DNA of 64,000 bases from an uncultured Peptostreptococcaceae bacterium (GCA_905235115.1 CAJOKT010000004.1:1-64000); one strand, 5' to 3'; counted from the stretch's first letter, positions 26,521-35,280 are shown. Numbers and translations: made by a program. The notes: generated from the sequence alone by a model not told the origin.

Positions 26521-27939
26521 CTATTCGTGAACCGGAAGTTTACGCTTCTTGTCGAATTCTTTCATATCCTTGACAAGCGGTCCTGCCATGACCACCATGC
26601 AGATGGCGTTGGGTATGATCATCAGAGCATTGAAGATGTCGGAGATGTTCCAGGCGATGTCGAATGCGGTGATGCAGCCGATGAATGCCACTGCGGAGAA
26701 CAGGATCCTGTATGCCAGTGTGATGTGGGTGCTCCTTGTAAGATACTCGAGAGCTTTCTCACCGTAGTATTCCCAGCCGAGGATGGTGGAAAAAGCGAAC
26801 AGTGCCAGGGAGATGGCTACGATCCAGGCTCCGGCTTCGCCTAAGCTGATACGGAATGCCTCGATGGTGAGCGGTGCGCCCTGAAGGACTGTCTCGCCGT
26901 TGACCACTACCTTGTCCATGGCTCCGGATGTGAGGATGGAGAGTCCGGTCACGGAGCATACGATGAAAGTATCCCAGAATGTACCGGTCATGGAGATGTA
27001 GCCCTGCTTGATGTAATCCTTTGAAGTGGTGGCTGCAGCTGCGATAGCAGCGGAACCCATACCAGCCTCATTGGAGAAGCAGCCACGTGCCACACCCTTT
27101 CTCATGGCCTGCATCATTCCTGCTACGACGGATCCTGCGATACCGCCTCCGACAGCCTGAACGGAGAACGCCATTCTGAACATGTCCACGATGGCGGTCG
27201 GAAGTCTGTCGATATGCATGCAGATAACGACCAGCGCAGATACAAAGTACAGGATGGCCATTACGGGAACCACCATAGATGATACTCTGGAGATGGATTG
27301 GATCCCTCCGATGACCACTATCAGCGTGAGGATGAATACCACTGCAGCAACTGCATAGATGCTGACGCCTGATACGTTATTGAACGCGGATGCAATGGAG
27401 TTGCCCTGAGTAAGGTTGCCGATACCGAAGGATGCGACTACCGCGAAAACTGCGAAGAGGATGGCCAGAACACGTCCGAAGCCTTTTGCCTTCTCTCCGT
27501 AGACCTCGGGAATACCTCTCTCCATGGTCACCATGGGGCCACCCAGCATCTCGCCCTTATCGTTGGTGGTACGGTAGCGGAGAGCCAGCGCGCACTCTGT
27601 AAACTTGGAAGTAAGTCCGAAAGCAGCAGATATCCACATCCAGACCAGTGCTCCGGGGCCTCCTGTGGCAAGAGCCGAGGCAACTCCCGCGATGTTTCCG
27701 GTGCCGATGGTGGCCGCCAAAGCGGTACACAGAGCTGCGAAGGGAGAAACGTCTCCTTCACCTTCTGCCACTCTTGCTTCCTTGGACAGAGTTGATTTGA
27801 TGGCGTATCCCAAAGTACGCCATGACAGGAATCCGCATCTGAACGTCAGATAGATTCCGGTACCGACGAGTATGATGAGCATGAACGGACCCCATACGAA
27901 ATCGTCGATCTTCACCAAAAAATCGTTAAAAGCTTCCAT
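26521..27939 (-). CDS. Alanine/glycine:cation symporter (AGCS family)
   Basis: A 472-residue sodium- or proton-coupled amino acid importer with about eleven membrane helices. Family blocks: TGIYLTFRCGFLSWRTLGYA, the signature-like FAALCTALAATIGTGNIAGV, ALATGGPGALVWMWISA, and ARGCFSNEAGMGSAAIAAA, with GWEYYGEKA near the end. The ATG follows AAGAAAGGAATCATT. It stands alone between the rpsB promoter and thrS with terminators on both sides. Preference between alanine and glycine cannot be told. Confidence 0.93.
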   Translation of the reverse strand: MEAFNDFLVKIDDFVWGPFMLIILVGTGIYLTFRCGFLSWRTLGYAIKSTLSKEARVAEGEGDVSPFAALCTALAATIGTGNIAGVASALATGGPGALVWMWISAAFGLTSKFTECALALRYRTTNDKGEMLGGPMVTMERGIPEVYGEKAKGFGRVLAILFAVFAVVASFGIGNLTQGNSIASAFNNVSGVSIYAVAAVVFILTLIVVIGGIQSISRVSSMVVPVMAILYFVSALVVICMHIDRLPTAIVDMFRMAFSVQAVGGGIAGSVVAGMMQAMRKGVARGCFSNEAGMGSAAIAAAATTSKDYIKQGYISMTGTFWDTFIVCSVTGLSILTSGAMDKVVVNGETVLQGAPLTIEAFRISLGEAGAWIVAISLALFAFSTILGWEYYGEKALEYLTRSTHITLAYRILFSAVAFIGCITAFDIAWNISDIFNALMIIPNAICMVVMAGPLVKDMKEFDKKRKLPVHE

Positions 27940-28004
27940 AATGATTCCTTTCTTCCTGCCGGATATTTACCCGGGGTATTTGGACCCGCCTAAGAATAAA
28001 TGAA

Positions 28005-28046
28005 TAAACAAACAGATCCATGTATTTATTTTAATACATGGATCTG
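28005..28046 (-). terminator. Terminator after thrS
   Basis: A perfect 14-bp stem, CAGATCCATGTATT/AATACATGGATCTG, with a six-base loop, followed on the minus strand by TTTGTTTATTC. Confidence 0.85.
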
Positions 28047-28083
28047 CCTTAGTCAACAACAGCAATGTTCTAATTATGCATTT

Positions 28084-29844
28084 TTATTTCGCAAAATACG
28101 ATCCCACCATGCGCTGGCTGTTCTCTTCAAGAATTGCCTTCATGAACTCTTCAATGGACATGGTTCCGATCTCGTCTTTGATCTTGTTGCAGCGTACTGT
28201 TACTGCTCCTGCTTCCTTCTCTTTCTCTCCGATGATGCAGATGTAGCTGTCTCTTGCGTTGCGGGCTTCTCTCAGCTTGTAGCCGATCTTCTCGTTCCTC
28301 TTGTCGAGCTTGACCCTGAGGCCTGCGTCCTCAAGTATTTTGCAGACTTCTTCGGCGTAGGGAATGACTTCCTCGGTCACCGTAAGAAGGCTGACCTGGA
28401 CAGGTGCCAGCCACAGCGGGAACTTGCCCGCGAAGTGCTCAGTGATGACGCCGATGAATCTCTCGAGGGATCCGAAGCATGCTCTGTGGATCATGACGGG
28501 AGTGTGCTTCTGCCCGTCGGAGCCGGTGTATTCACAGTTGAAGCGTCCGGGAAGCTGGTAGTCCAGCTGAACTGTTCCGCACTGCCACTCTCTTCCCAGA
28601 GAGTCCTTGATGATGAAATCCAGCTTTGGTCCGTAGAATGCTCCGTCGCCTTCATTTACCTCGAAGGTCTTGCCGATGGCTCTTATGGCATTTTCAAGCA
28701 CTCCCTCGGCTACGTCCCAGTCCTCTCTCGTACCGATATGGTCTTCGGGCATGGTGGAAAGCAATATCTCGTAAGTGAGTCCAAACTGGGAGTATATCTC
28801 ATCATATAGCTTGATGATGTTCTTCACTTCCTGCTCGATCTGCTCATCCGCAAGGAGGATGTGTGCGTCATCCTGTGTGAAGTTCCTCACGCGGAACATT
28901 CCGTGAAGAGCTCCTGAAAGCTCATGACGGTGAACGTTTCCAAGCTCGCTGTATCTCAGGGGCAGTTCCCTGTAAGAATGGGGTTCATTCTGGTATACAA
29001 GGATGCTCCCGGGGCAGTTCATGGGCTTGATGGCGTAGTCTTCATCGTCGATCACTGTGGTGTACATATTTTCCTTGTAGTGATCCCAGTGACCTGAAGT
29101 CTCCCACAGAGTCCTTTTCATGATCTGGGGAGTCATGACTTCGGTGTATCCGTATCTCTTGTGGACACCGCGCCAGTAATCAACGAGCTCGTTTCTCATG
29201 ATCATGCCGTTGGGAAGATAGAATGGGAAGCCCGGTGCCTCATCGCTGAACATGTACAGTCTCATCTCCTTGCCGATCTTCCTGTGGTCTCTCTTCTTGG
29301 CCTCTTCCAGCATGTTCACGTAGGCATCCAGTTCCTCCTGTGAGGGGAATGCTGTGGCGTAGATCCTCTGGAGCATGGGTCTGTCGGAGTCTCCCCTCCA
29401 GTATGCTCCTGCCACGGACATAAGCTTGACGGCCTTGATCTGACCGGTGGAGTCCATGTGGGGACCTGCGCAGAGATCGGTGAAATCTCCCTGGGTATAC
29501 ATGGAGATTATCTCATCCTCGGGAAGATCGTTGATCAGTTCCACTTTGTAGTCCTGATTCCTCTCCTTGAAGAACCTGAGAGCCTCTTCTCTGGAGACCT
29601 CGGATCTTTCAAGAGGAAGGTTCTGCTTTATGATCTTTTTCATCTCCTTCTGGATGGCGGGGAAATCCTCCTCGGTGAACCTGTGGTCAATGTCTATGTC
29701 GTAATAGAATCCGTTGTCGATGGCGGGTCCTATGGCGAACTTGGCTTCAGGCCAGATGTGTTGTATGGCCTGGGCCATTATGTGAGATGCTGTATGTCTG
29801 TACTGGCGGCGCTGTCCGTCGTCATTCCAATCTATTTTGCTCAT
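28084..29844 (-). CDS. thrS: Threonyl-tRNA synthetase lacking the TGS domain
   Basis: Charges tRNA-Thr. The protein (586 residues from ATG 29844) begins directly with the editing-domain zone: HTASHIMAQAIQHIWPEAKF and TDLCAGPH are the editing motifs, and the class II core has the zinc/active site (MNCPGSILVYQN, RYSELGNVHRHELSG, GLTRVRNFTQDDAH-type MFRVRNFTQDDAHI) followed by the anticodon domain. The N-terminal TGS domain of about 60 residues found in most bacterial enzymes is absent, a form known in some Clostridia. The start follows GGAGGATATA and overlaps the stop of the LCP gene (TAATG), so the two are coupled. Confidence 0.97.
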   Translation of the reverse strand: MSKIDWNDDGQRRQYRHTASHIMAQAIQHIWPEAKFAIGPAIDNGFYYDIDIDHRFTEEDFPAIQKEMKKIIKQNLPLERSEVSREEALRFFKERNQDYKVELINDLPEDEIISMYTQGDFTDLCAGPHMDSTGQIKAVKLMSVAGAYWRGDSDRPMLQRIYATAFPSQEELDAYVNMLEEAKKRDHRKIGKEMRLYMFSDEAPGFPFYLPNGMIMRNELVDYWRGVHKRYGYTEVMTPQIMKRTLWETSGHWDHYKENMYTTVIDDEDYAIKPMNCPGSILVYQNEPHSYRELPLRYSELGNVHRHELSGALHGMFRVRNFTQDDAHILLADEQIEQEVKNIIKLYDEIYSQFGLTYEILLSTMPEDHIGTREDWDVAEGVLENAIRAIGKTFEVNEGDGAFYGPKLDFIIKDSLGREWQCGTVQLDYQLPGRFNCEYTGSDGQKHTPVMIHRACFGSLERFIGVITEHFAGKFPLWLAPVQVSLLTVTEEVIPYAEEVCKILEDAGLRVKLDKRNEKIGYKLREARNARDSYICIIGEKEKEAGAVTVRCNKIKDEIGTMSIEEFMKAILEENSQRMVGSYFAK

Positions 29845-31517
29845 TATATCCTCCAAAAAATACGTTGATCTGCTTTATGGCCGTGCTTCGTCATGTCCGC
29901 CATGAGTCTTCCGATGCCCGGAAGATCTCTGTGCACCGGTGCGCCGCTGCCGCCGCCGCCTTCACCTTCTCCGCCTCCGCCGGAATTTCCGGTGGCAGGC
30001 AGTACCTCCCTGTAGGAAGTCTGGCACCTGCTGCAGGTGTACTCGTTATATCCGTCTTCGGTCTCTGTGGGATCCGCATGACCTGTCAGCTGATAATCAT
30101 GCCCCAGCGCAGGCAGAGGATCCTGATAAGATTCTCCGCAGCTGCAGGTATATACCACATAGCCGTCCTCAGTACAGGTGGGGTCCTGACGTCCCGTCTC
30201 GGTGTAGCTGTGTTCGTGGGGCTCTTCTCCGCCTCCGCTTCCTCCGCTGCCGTTATCCGGAGGTGGGACCGGATCGTCAGGGGGCAGTACCGGGTTCGTA
30301 GGTTCATCCTCCACCGGATTCGATGTAGTCTGAGTCGAACTGGATCTCCTGTAGTTTATTTCGTTGGAAATGCTGTAAGCCGTGGCCGACGGATTGTATC
30401 CCGTCTGTCCGAAGACGTCCTCGTGGAACTTCCTTACATTGCCTGCAAGATCCGTGGGGAACACGTAGGATATGTTGTTGAGATATCCTGTGGTCACGTT
30501 GTACGGGAATCCGCTTCCGGATATGACTGAATATTTGTTGACGTCCTTGGCAAGAGCCAGAAGGTCGTTGAATTTAAGTGTGGTCTTCACCTGGGGAGCC
30601 ATGATGTTAATGATCTCCTTGAGTTTTGAGAAGCTGCAGGTCTTCATCTTTTCCAGGAGCTTATCGCAGACGATCCTCATCCTTTCGGTCCTCTTGAAGT
30701 CGTCTCCCACTCCGTTTCTCATTCTGCCGTACCCCACTGCCTGGACGCCGCTTACGGTCTGCACTCCGGGAGCGGTCACCGTGGCATAATCGTCTTTGTG
30801 ACCGGTCCAATAGGCAGTCTCATAGGTGCAGAGGTTCATTTCCTTGATCTCATTCTGCTGAACATCAAGCTCTACTCCGCCTACCGCATCTATTACGTCA
30901 ACTACTACCTTCCAGTTGACCAGAACATAGTTCTCTATGTTGAGATCCATGGCCTGATTCACGGTCTTCATGGACATGGGAGCTCCGCCGTAGAAGAATG
31001 CGTGCGCGATCTTGTCGTAGGTGCCTGATTCGCCCAGTTTGATGTATGTGTCTCTGTAGATGGACGTGAGGGTCACTTCACAGGTCTCCACATTGATAGA
31101 GGCGACCATTACCATGTCGGACCTGGCGTCCTTAAGGTCGGTCATATCTCTGGCGTCCACTCCCAGAAGGAGTATGTTGATGAACCCATCCACGGGAGTG
31201 AGTCCCAGGTCGTAGTCCTCATCGATCTCAGTATCCTTGTTCATCTCGTCGACCACATCAATGACTGTATTGATGGTGGTGGCCGCAATGACGCCCACGG
31301 TGACCAGAACAAAGATGAGGACCAGCACAAGCACCTTGACCCAAAGCTTCCAGGATCCGATCCACCTGAAAAACCTTTTGAAGATGTTTGGCTTCTTTTC
31401 CTGCTCCTCCTGACTTTCGCTCAGTTCTTTTATCTCGGAAGGAAGGAGTACGTCCTCTTCGTCGAGAACAGGTGTCTCCGCTTCCATTTCTTCGATCTGT
31501 CTTTTTTTGCTTCTCAT
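29844..31517 (-). CDS. LytR-CpsA-Psr (LCP) protein with C-terminal Cys/His repeats
   Basis: LCP proteins ligate teichoic-acid-like polymers to peptidoglycan outside the membrane. From ATG 31517 (557 residues) there is a cytoplasmic acidic/basic stretch, one membrane helix (LWVKVLVLVLIFVLVTVGVI), then the LCP domain with LLGVDARDMTDLKDARSDMV, LTSIYRDTYIKL and KRTERMRIVCDKLLEKM. After a proline/glycine linker come two repeats of the HxYxETGRQDPTCTEDGYVV / YTCSCGESY kind, a further Gly-rich linker and a basic tail. Such Cys-rich repeats occur on clostridial surface proteins but are unusual on LCP proteins. It is read with thrS. Confidence 0.9.
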   Translation of the reverse strand: MRSKKRQIEEMEAETPVLDEEDVLLPSEIKELSESQEEQEKKPNIFKRFFRWIGSWKLWVKVLVLVLIFVLVTVGVIAATTINTVIDVVDEMNKDTEIDEDYDLGLTPVDGFINILLLGVDARDMTDLKDARSDMVMVASINVETCEVTLTSIYRDTYIKLGESGTYDKIAHAFFYGGAPMSMKTVNQAMDLNIENYVLVNWKVVVDVIDAVGGVELDVQQNEIKEMNLCTYETAYWTGHKDDYATVTAPGVQTVSGVQAVGYGRMRNGVGDDFKRTERMRIVCDKLLEKMKTCSFSKLKEIINIMAPQVKTTLKFNDLLALAKDVNKYSVISGSGFPYNVTTGYLNNISYVFPTDLAGNVRKFHEDVFGQTGYNPSATAYSISNEINYRRSSSTQTTSNPVEDEPTNPVLPPDDPVPPPDNGSGGSGGGEEPHEHSYTETGRQDPTCTEDGYVVYTCSCGESYQDPLPALGHDYQLTGHADPTETEDGYNEYTCSRCQTSYREVLPATGNSGGGGEGEGGGGSGAPVHRDLPGIGRLMADMTKHGHKADQRIFWRI

Positions 31518-31592
31518 ATATCTATCGTTCTCTTTTCTTCTCCGGGCATTCCGGGGGATCAAAAGTACATAAACAGCCAATTCTAAAGATGT

Positions 31593-31621
31593 ATTATACA
31601 ACAAGTCGGCCACTTTGTAAA
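31593..31621 (-). promoter_or_regulatory. Sigma-A promoter of lcp-thrS
   Basis: Minus-strand TTTACA (31621-31616) and TATAAT (31598-31593) with a 17-bp spacer; the leader of roughly 70 bases is too short for a T-box. Confidence 0.8.
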
Positions 31622-31640
31622 CGAGAACTGCAAAACCCTC

Positions 31641-31787
31641 TCACTCCTTTAGACCGGCCTCCCGGTCTCCGGTCTTTTGCGCATGGTCCTTAAGGGTCTT
31701 TCCGCGGAAGACGTCGGGCTTCCTGTATATCATCAGAAGTCCCAGAAGAATATTCAGGATGGCTGTCAGATAAATTGCTGTTCTCAT
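31641..31787 (-). CDS. 48-residue single-pass membrane peptide
   Basis: ATG 31787 follows ATATGGAGGAAAAC, a near-ideal ribosome site. The product begins MRTAIYLTAILNILLGLLMI, one hydrophobic helix, and continues with a basic, lysine/arginine-rich cytoplasmic-type tail (YRKPDVFRGKTLKDHAQK). It lies after a terminator hairpin downstream of the TPM gene and before the lcp promoter. No family is recognised. Small membrane peptides beside envelope-stress modules are sometimes regulators, but no such role can be shown here. Confidence 0.65.
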   Translation of the reverse strand: MRTAIYLTAILNILLGLLMIYRKPDVFRGKTLKDHAQKTGDREAGLKE

Positions 31788-31800
31788 GTTTTCCTCCATA

Positions 31801-31830
31801 TAAAAGGACCCGGTCTGTGCCGGGTCCCTG
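31801..31830 (-). terminator. Terminator after the TPM-domain gene
   Basis: GGACCCGG/CCGGGTCC stem with a six-base loop, followed by TTTTAT on the minus strand. The next small gene begins 14 bp beyond, so it may depend on read-through. Confidence 0.75.
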
Positions 31831-31888
31831 TTCTGCTTGTATCATTATATCACGGCCGAACGTCCTTTTCAACCCAATCAGGCGGCCC

Positions 31889-32806
31889 TCAGAAGTGTCT
31901 TCCGCCCCCTGCACCGCCTCCGTGTGAGGTTCCGCTGTGTCCTGTATGCACCTGGGTCCCGGAAGTTCTCGGACCCTGGCCGTGTCCCCTGTTCTGATTG
32001 TTGTTCTGGGGTCTGGGCGTTGCGGTCACCGTGCTGTAGAGAAATCTCTCTCTCCTGTCGGAGAGCACCAGACTGTCGCGCCTCTCGTAAGAGTTGGCCT
32101 GGGTCTTGGCTCTTACGGTCTTCAGCTTGCTCTTGTTCCTTCCGGAAGAAATGGCTCCAGCAGCTGCTCCCACTGCCAGCGCCCCCGCACCGGATGCCGC
32201 AGCCGCCTCGCCTGTGGTGGGTCCGTCAGACCCGCCGGGCGCGGGACCCACGGGGGCAGTCCCCTCATACCAGGGATATGAAGGATATCCGGGTGTATCC
32301 CAGTCCACCACGTCGTTATTTCTCGCAAGCTTCACGAAGTCATAGACGATCTCTCCGAACTTGTGGGTGAAAGCCTCCTCGAAGTTTCCGTCAGACATGT
32401 CGTCGATGATGTAGTCGTAGATCACCTCTTCACCGTACTCCGTCACAGCCTCTATTCCGTATCCCGTGGTCGTCAGGATCATCTGACTGCTTCCCATGTC
32501 CACCGCGAGGACGATGCCGTCCCTGTTGGAGCCGTATCCGAATCCGTTGTAGTCGTAGAAGTCTTCAGCAACGCTGAGGAGCGTGTCCGGATCGTACCCT
32601 TCCTCCACGGTGAGCACCACAATGTCGAACTGAAGCTCCTGAGAAATGGACGAAAGATAGGCATCCACGTCCGCCTCTTCATAAGGGTCCAGTATATCCG
32701 CATAGTCGAATACGTTGGTATTGACTGCATATGCCGGGGCGATGAAAGGCAGGGATATGACTGCCGCCATCAGACATATGGCGATGACCGCAAAAAATCT
32801 CTTCAT
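31889..32806 (-). CDS. TPM-domain secreted/membrane protein (YdjH-like)
   Basis: A 305-residue protein with a signal peptide (FFAVIAICLMAAVISLPFIA, cut near AYA-VN) and a TPM domain (VFDYADILDPYEEADVDAYL, VLTVEEGYDPDTLL, DGIVLAVDMGSSQMILTTTG). A glycine/alanine-rich hydrophobic helix follows near residue 205-220, then a basic stretch and a Gly/His-rich end (GTSHGGGAGGGRHF). It closes the ydjI-ydjG-ydjH-like run, matching the Bacillus subtilis order of SPFH, zinc-ribbon and TPM genes. Confidence 0.88.
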   Translation of the reverse strand: MKRFFAVIAICLMAAVISLPFIAPAYAVNTNVFDYADILDPYEEADVDAYLSSISQELQFDIVVLTVEEGYDPDTLLSVAEDFYDYNGFGYGSNRDGIVLAVDMGSSQMILTTTGYGIEAVTEYGEEVIYDYIIDDMSDGNFEEAFTHKFGEIVYDFVKLARNNDVVDWDTPGYPSYPWYEGTAPVGPAPGGSDGPTTGEAAAASGAGALAVGAAAGAISSGRNKSKLKTVRAKTQANSYERRDSLVLSDRRERFLYSTVTATPRPQNNNQNRGHGQGPRTSGTQVHTGHSGTSHGGGAGGGRHF

Positions 32807-32821
32807 GTCAGTCCCTCCTTC

Positions 32822-33907
32822 CTAAAGCAGCATGGCCGCCATGGCTCCTGCGAATACCACAGCCGCAGTGATACCGCCCACCAGGAAGAAGTTCTTCCAG
32901 TAGGCGCTCTTGGATACGGGCAGGTCTCCCACCGTTTTCCCGGTCTGGCCGTTAAGGGCGAAGATAAATCTCTCCCCGGCGTAGGTAGTGTTCAGTATCC
33001 ATACAGGATAGAGAGCATATAAGGTGCTTCCGTTGTCGAAGCTTATGGAGCTGCGCTCCACCGAAAGAGTCTCGTAGGAATTCACGGTGGATGCCACAGC
33101 CTGCTCGGTGGATGATTTTATTCTCGCGTTAGCGATGGATACTGATGCCTCGGCACCCACATCATATTTGTCCGCAAGATATCCGGAAAGATATGCGGTC
33201 TGGAAAGGCTTGGCCTCCTTCAGATCGAAAGGCTCTATGGACTGCATCAGGTCATCTGCTATAGACGATGATCCATCTACCGGCACCTGATCGAAAGCCA
33301 GAGTCCCTGCCCTGTTCACCGCATAATATGACGTCTCCAGATAGTTGTTCCTGGCATCCGCGTAGGCTCTGGTCCTGGTTCCCCTGAATCTGACGTTGAA
33401 GTCCACGTCACAGTGGAAGAGCCAGAATGGAACGTAGACCGCCTTCATCTCGTCGATATGGTTCTCATCCTCAAATACTTTGGGGAGGAATTTTTTGCCC
33501 TGAAGATGTCTGTGGTAAAGCTCCTTGGCCTGATCCTTGTCTATCTTGAATGGGATGATCAGATCCGGCTTGAGCACCCCTGAAAGGTTGCCCTTCATCA
33601 CCACGGGGTTATCGCAGTAGGGGCACTTCATGGCGGACGCGTTCTCGTCGGCTATGATCTCTCCGCCGCAGGCGTCGCAGACGTAGACTCTCATGCCCCT
33701 GGTCTCTTCCTCAGACCAGACGTTGCCTGCTTCCTTCTCCCACTTCATGTTGTCGGGAGTTGCATTCTTCAGTTCTTCGTCGTATCCTGAAAGCGCCTGA
33801 ACATCCACAGTGGAATCACAGTAGGGACACTTCATCTGCTGTGTACCGCTGTTGAACTCCAGAGACTCTCCGCAGTTGGGACATTTATATCTCAATAGTT
33901 CAGACAT
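32822..33907 (-). CDS. Zinc-ribbon membrane protein (YdjG-like)
   Basis: A 361-residue protein. Two or three zinc ribbons open it: YKCPNCGESLEF ... KCPYCDSTV and, about 70 residues on, VCDACGGEII ... KCPYCDNPV. A large beta-rich domain follows (IIPFKIDKDQAKELYHRHLQ ... VPFWLFHCDVDF) and a single membrane helix ends it (FFLVGGITAAVVFAGAMAAM). In B. subtilis YdjG pairs with the SPFH protein YdjI to recruit the PspA homologue YdjF; no PspA gene is seen here. ATG 33907 is the family start. Confidence 0.87.
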   Translation of the reverse strand: MSELLRYKCPNCGESLEFNSGTQQMKCPYCDSTVDVQALSGYDEELKNATPDNMKWEKEAGNVWSEEETRGMRVYVCDACGGEIIADENASAMKCPYCDNPVVMKGNLSGVLKPDLIIPFKIDKDQAKELYHRHLQGKKFLPKVFEDENHIDEMKAVYVPFWLFHCDVDFNVRFRGTRTRAYADARNNYLETSYYAVNRAGTLAFDQVPVDGSSSIADDLMQSIEPFDLKEAKPFQTAYLSGYLADKYDVGAEASVSIANARIKSSTEQAVASTVNSYETLSVERSSISFDNGSTLYALYPVWILNTTYAGERFIFALNGQTGKTVGDLPVSKSAYWKNFFLVGGITAAVVFAGAMAAMLL

Positions 33908-33929
33908 GTGTTCTCCTCTTATTAACTGA

Positions 33930-33953
33930 GGCAACCGGAAAGACCCGGTTGCC
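33930..33953. other. Intercistronic hairpin between the ydjI- and ydjG-like genes
   Basis: GGCAACCGG/CCGGTTGCC, a perfect 9-bp stem with a six-base loop and no T-run on the minus strand. It could adjust the level of the downstream gene by RNA processing or partial termination. Confidence 0.5.
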
Positions 33954-33979
33954 CCCATAAATCAGCATGGTTGTTTTTA

Positions 33980-35125
33980 TCAGTTTCCGGTGGGCTTGCC
34001 GCAGGTCGGGCAGAATTTAGCTCCGTCAAGCTTCGTTCCGCAGTTGGGGCAGAAGTTGATCTCGCCGGGCTTGTATGCTGCCTCAGGAGCAGGTGCAGCT
34101 GCTGCTGCGGATGTCTGTCCCTGTCCCATCTGATAAAGCTGCTGAGCATTGATGCCTCCGGCATTCATGGCCATTCCCATGCCCATGAAGCCTACGGCTG
34201 CTCCGGCTTCGTTCTTGGCTGCGTCTCTCATAGCATCTGCCTGTGCGGCCGCGATGGTGGCTGCTCCCATGGCAGGATCGGAAAGCACCTTTGCCTTCTG
34301 AAGGTTCTTCAGTGTCTCCTGATCCTCCTCGGGAATGGTCAGGGTGGAGATGGCGATGGAGCAGATCTGGATGCCTCTGTTGTTGAGCCACTTGTCTCCA
34401 AGGGCAACGTTCATAGCCTCTGTCAGTTCATCGACGTGGCTTACGATGTCGCTGGGTCTCAGGTCCAGTTTGGACAGCTCGCCGAATGCAGGCTGAAGTG
34501 CGGAGATGAACTCTGCCTTCATCTGAGTCTCGATCTCAGATCTTCTGAACTCTCTTGGAACGTTGCCGCATACGTTCATGTAGAACATGATGGGGTCAAC
34601 GATCTTGAAGGAGTAGACGCCGGCGCATCTTACTGCCATGTCCATGTCAAGGTTGATGGCCCTGTCAACGATCTTAAAGGGTACGGGGTTCGGTGTTCCG
34701 AACTTGTTGTCCATGATCTCCTTGGTATTGAAGTAGTATACTCTCTGGTCGTGAGCTGTGTCTCCGCCGTAAGACAGACGCTTGAGCATGTTGTCAAGTG
34801 ACTGCATGACGGACTCCTTCAGGTCTCCCTGAAAGATGGTGCCCTCTGTGGACTGGTCGTAGGTGTACTCGCCCGGTTCGGCGCAGAGTTCCACGATCCT
34901 GCCCTGGTCAACGATGATCATGCACTGGCCGTCAGCAACAGCGATGCCGGATCCGTTGGTTATGATGTTGTCGCTTCCGAACTTGTTCGATGAGGATAAT
35001 TTGGTCCTCTTGACTCCCTTTGTGAGGAGCACTTCTTTATCCAATGCCTCGCAGTAGAAAAATTCCTTCCACTGATCACCGAGATTGCCGGTTGCTGCGC
35101 TTAAAGCTGCTCTGATAAGTCCCAT
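33980..35125 (-). CDS. SPFH/Band 7 protein with C-terminal zinc ribbon (YdjI-like)
   Basis: A 381-residue SPFH protein. It begins MGLIRAALSAATGNLGDQWK and carries VLLTKGVKRT, FSFKIVDPIMFYMNVCG-type strands and RFSEIETQMKAEF-type helices. An alanine-rich coiled region (KAKVLSDPAMGAATIAAAQA) precedes a low-complexity stretch and a double zinc ribbon, INFCPNCGTKL ... FCPTCGKPTGN. The B. subtilis homologue YdjI localises the PspA-like response to membrane damage. The ATG follows AAAGGAGACATAAA. It is the first gene of the three. Confidence 0.9.
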   Translation of the reverse strand: MGLIRAALSAATGNLGDQWKEFFYCEALDKEVLLTKGVKRTKLSSSNKFGSDNIITNGSGIAVADGQCMIIVDQGRIVELCAEPGEYTYDQSTEGTIFQGDLKESVMQSLDNMLKRLSYGGDTAHDQRVYYFNTKEIMDNKFGTPNPVPFKIVDRAINLDMDMAVRCAGVYSFKIVDPIMFYMNVCGNVPREFRRSEIETQMKAEFISALQPAFGELSKLDLRPSDIVSHVDELTEAMNVALGDKWLNNRGIQICSIAISTLTIPEEDQETLKNLQKAKVLSDPAMGAATIAAAQADAMRDAAKNEAGAAVGFMGMGMAMNAGGINAQQLYQMGQGQTSAAAAAPAPEAAYKPGEINFCPNCGTKLDGAKFCPTCGKPTGN

Positions 35126-35198
35126 TTTATGTCTCCTTTATATTAATAAGTGATATTAACCGGCTCATAGACCGGCGGTCCAACATTCATACATCATA

Positions 35199-35226
35199 AT
35201 TATACCATGATATGATTAAAATACAA
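35199..35226 (-). promoter_or_regulatory. Sigma-A promoter of the ydjI-like operon
   Basis: Minus-strand TTGTAT (35226-35221) and TATAAT (35204-35199), 16-bp spacer. The leader contains a GACCGCCGGTC...GAGCCGG hairpin. Confidence 0.7.
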
Positions 35227-35245
35227 AATATTTTTTTATTTGCCT

Positions 35246-35274
35246 TTGTCCGGCTGAAAAATAAGGTATATAAT
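35246..35274 (+). promoter_or_regulatory. Sigma-A promoter of maf-mscL
   Basis: TTGTCC (35246-35251) and TATAAT (35269-35274), 17-bp spacer. The expected start of transcription, about seven bases on, coincides with the maf ATG at 35281. Confidence 0.7.
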
Positions 35275-35280
35275 TAATGC

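Noticed and set aside
29845..31640. T-box leader for thrS
   Set aside because: No TGGNACC-type antiterminator or specifier stem is visible before thrS or in the short leader of lcp.
31690..31914. 74-codon minus-strand frame across the TPM terminator
   Set aside because: It crosses a terminator hairpin and conflicts with the 48-residue membrane ORF, which has the ribosome site.
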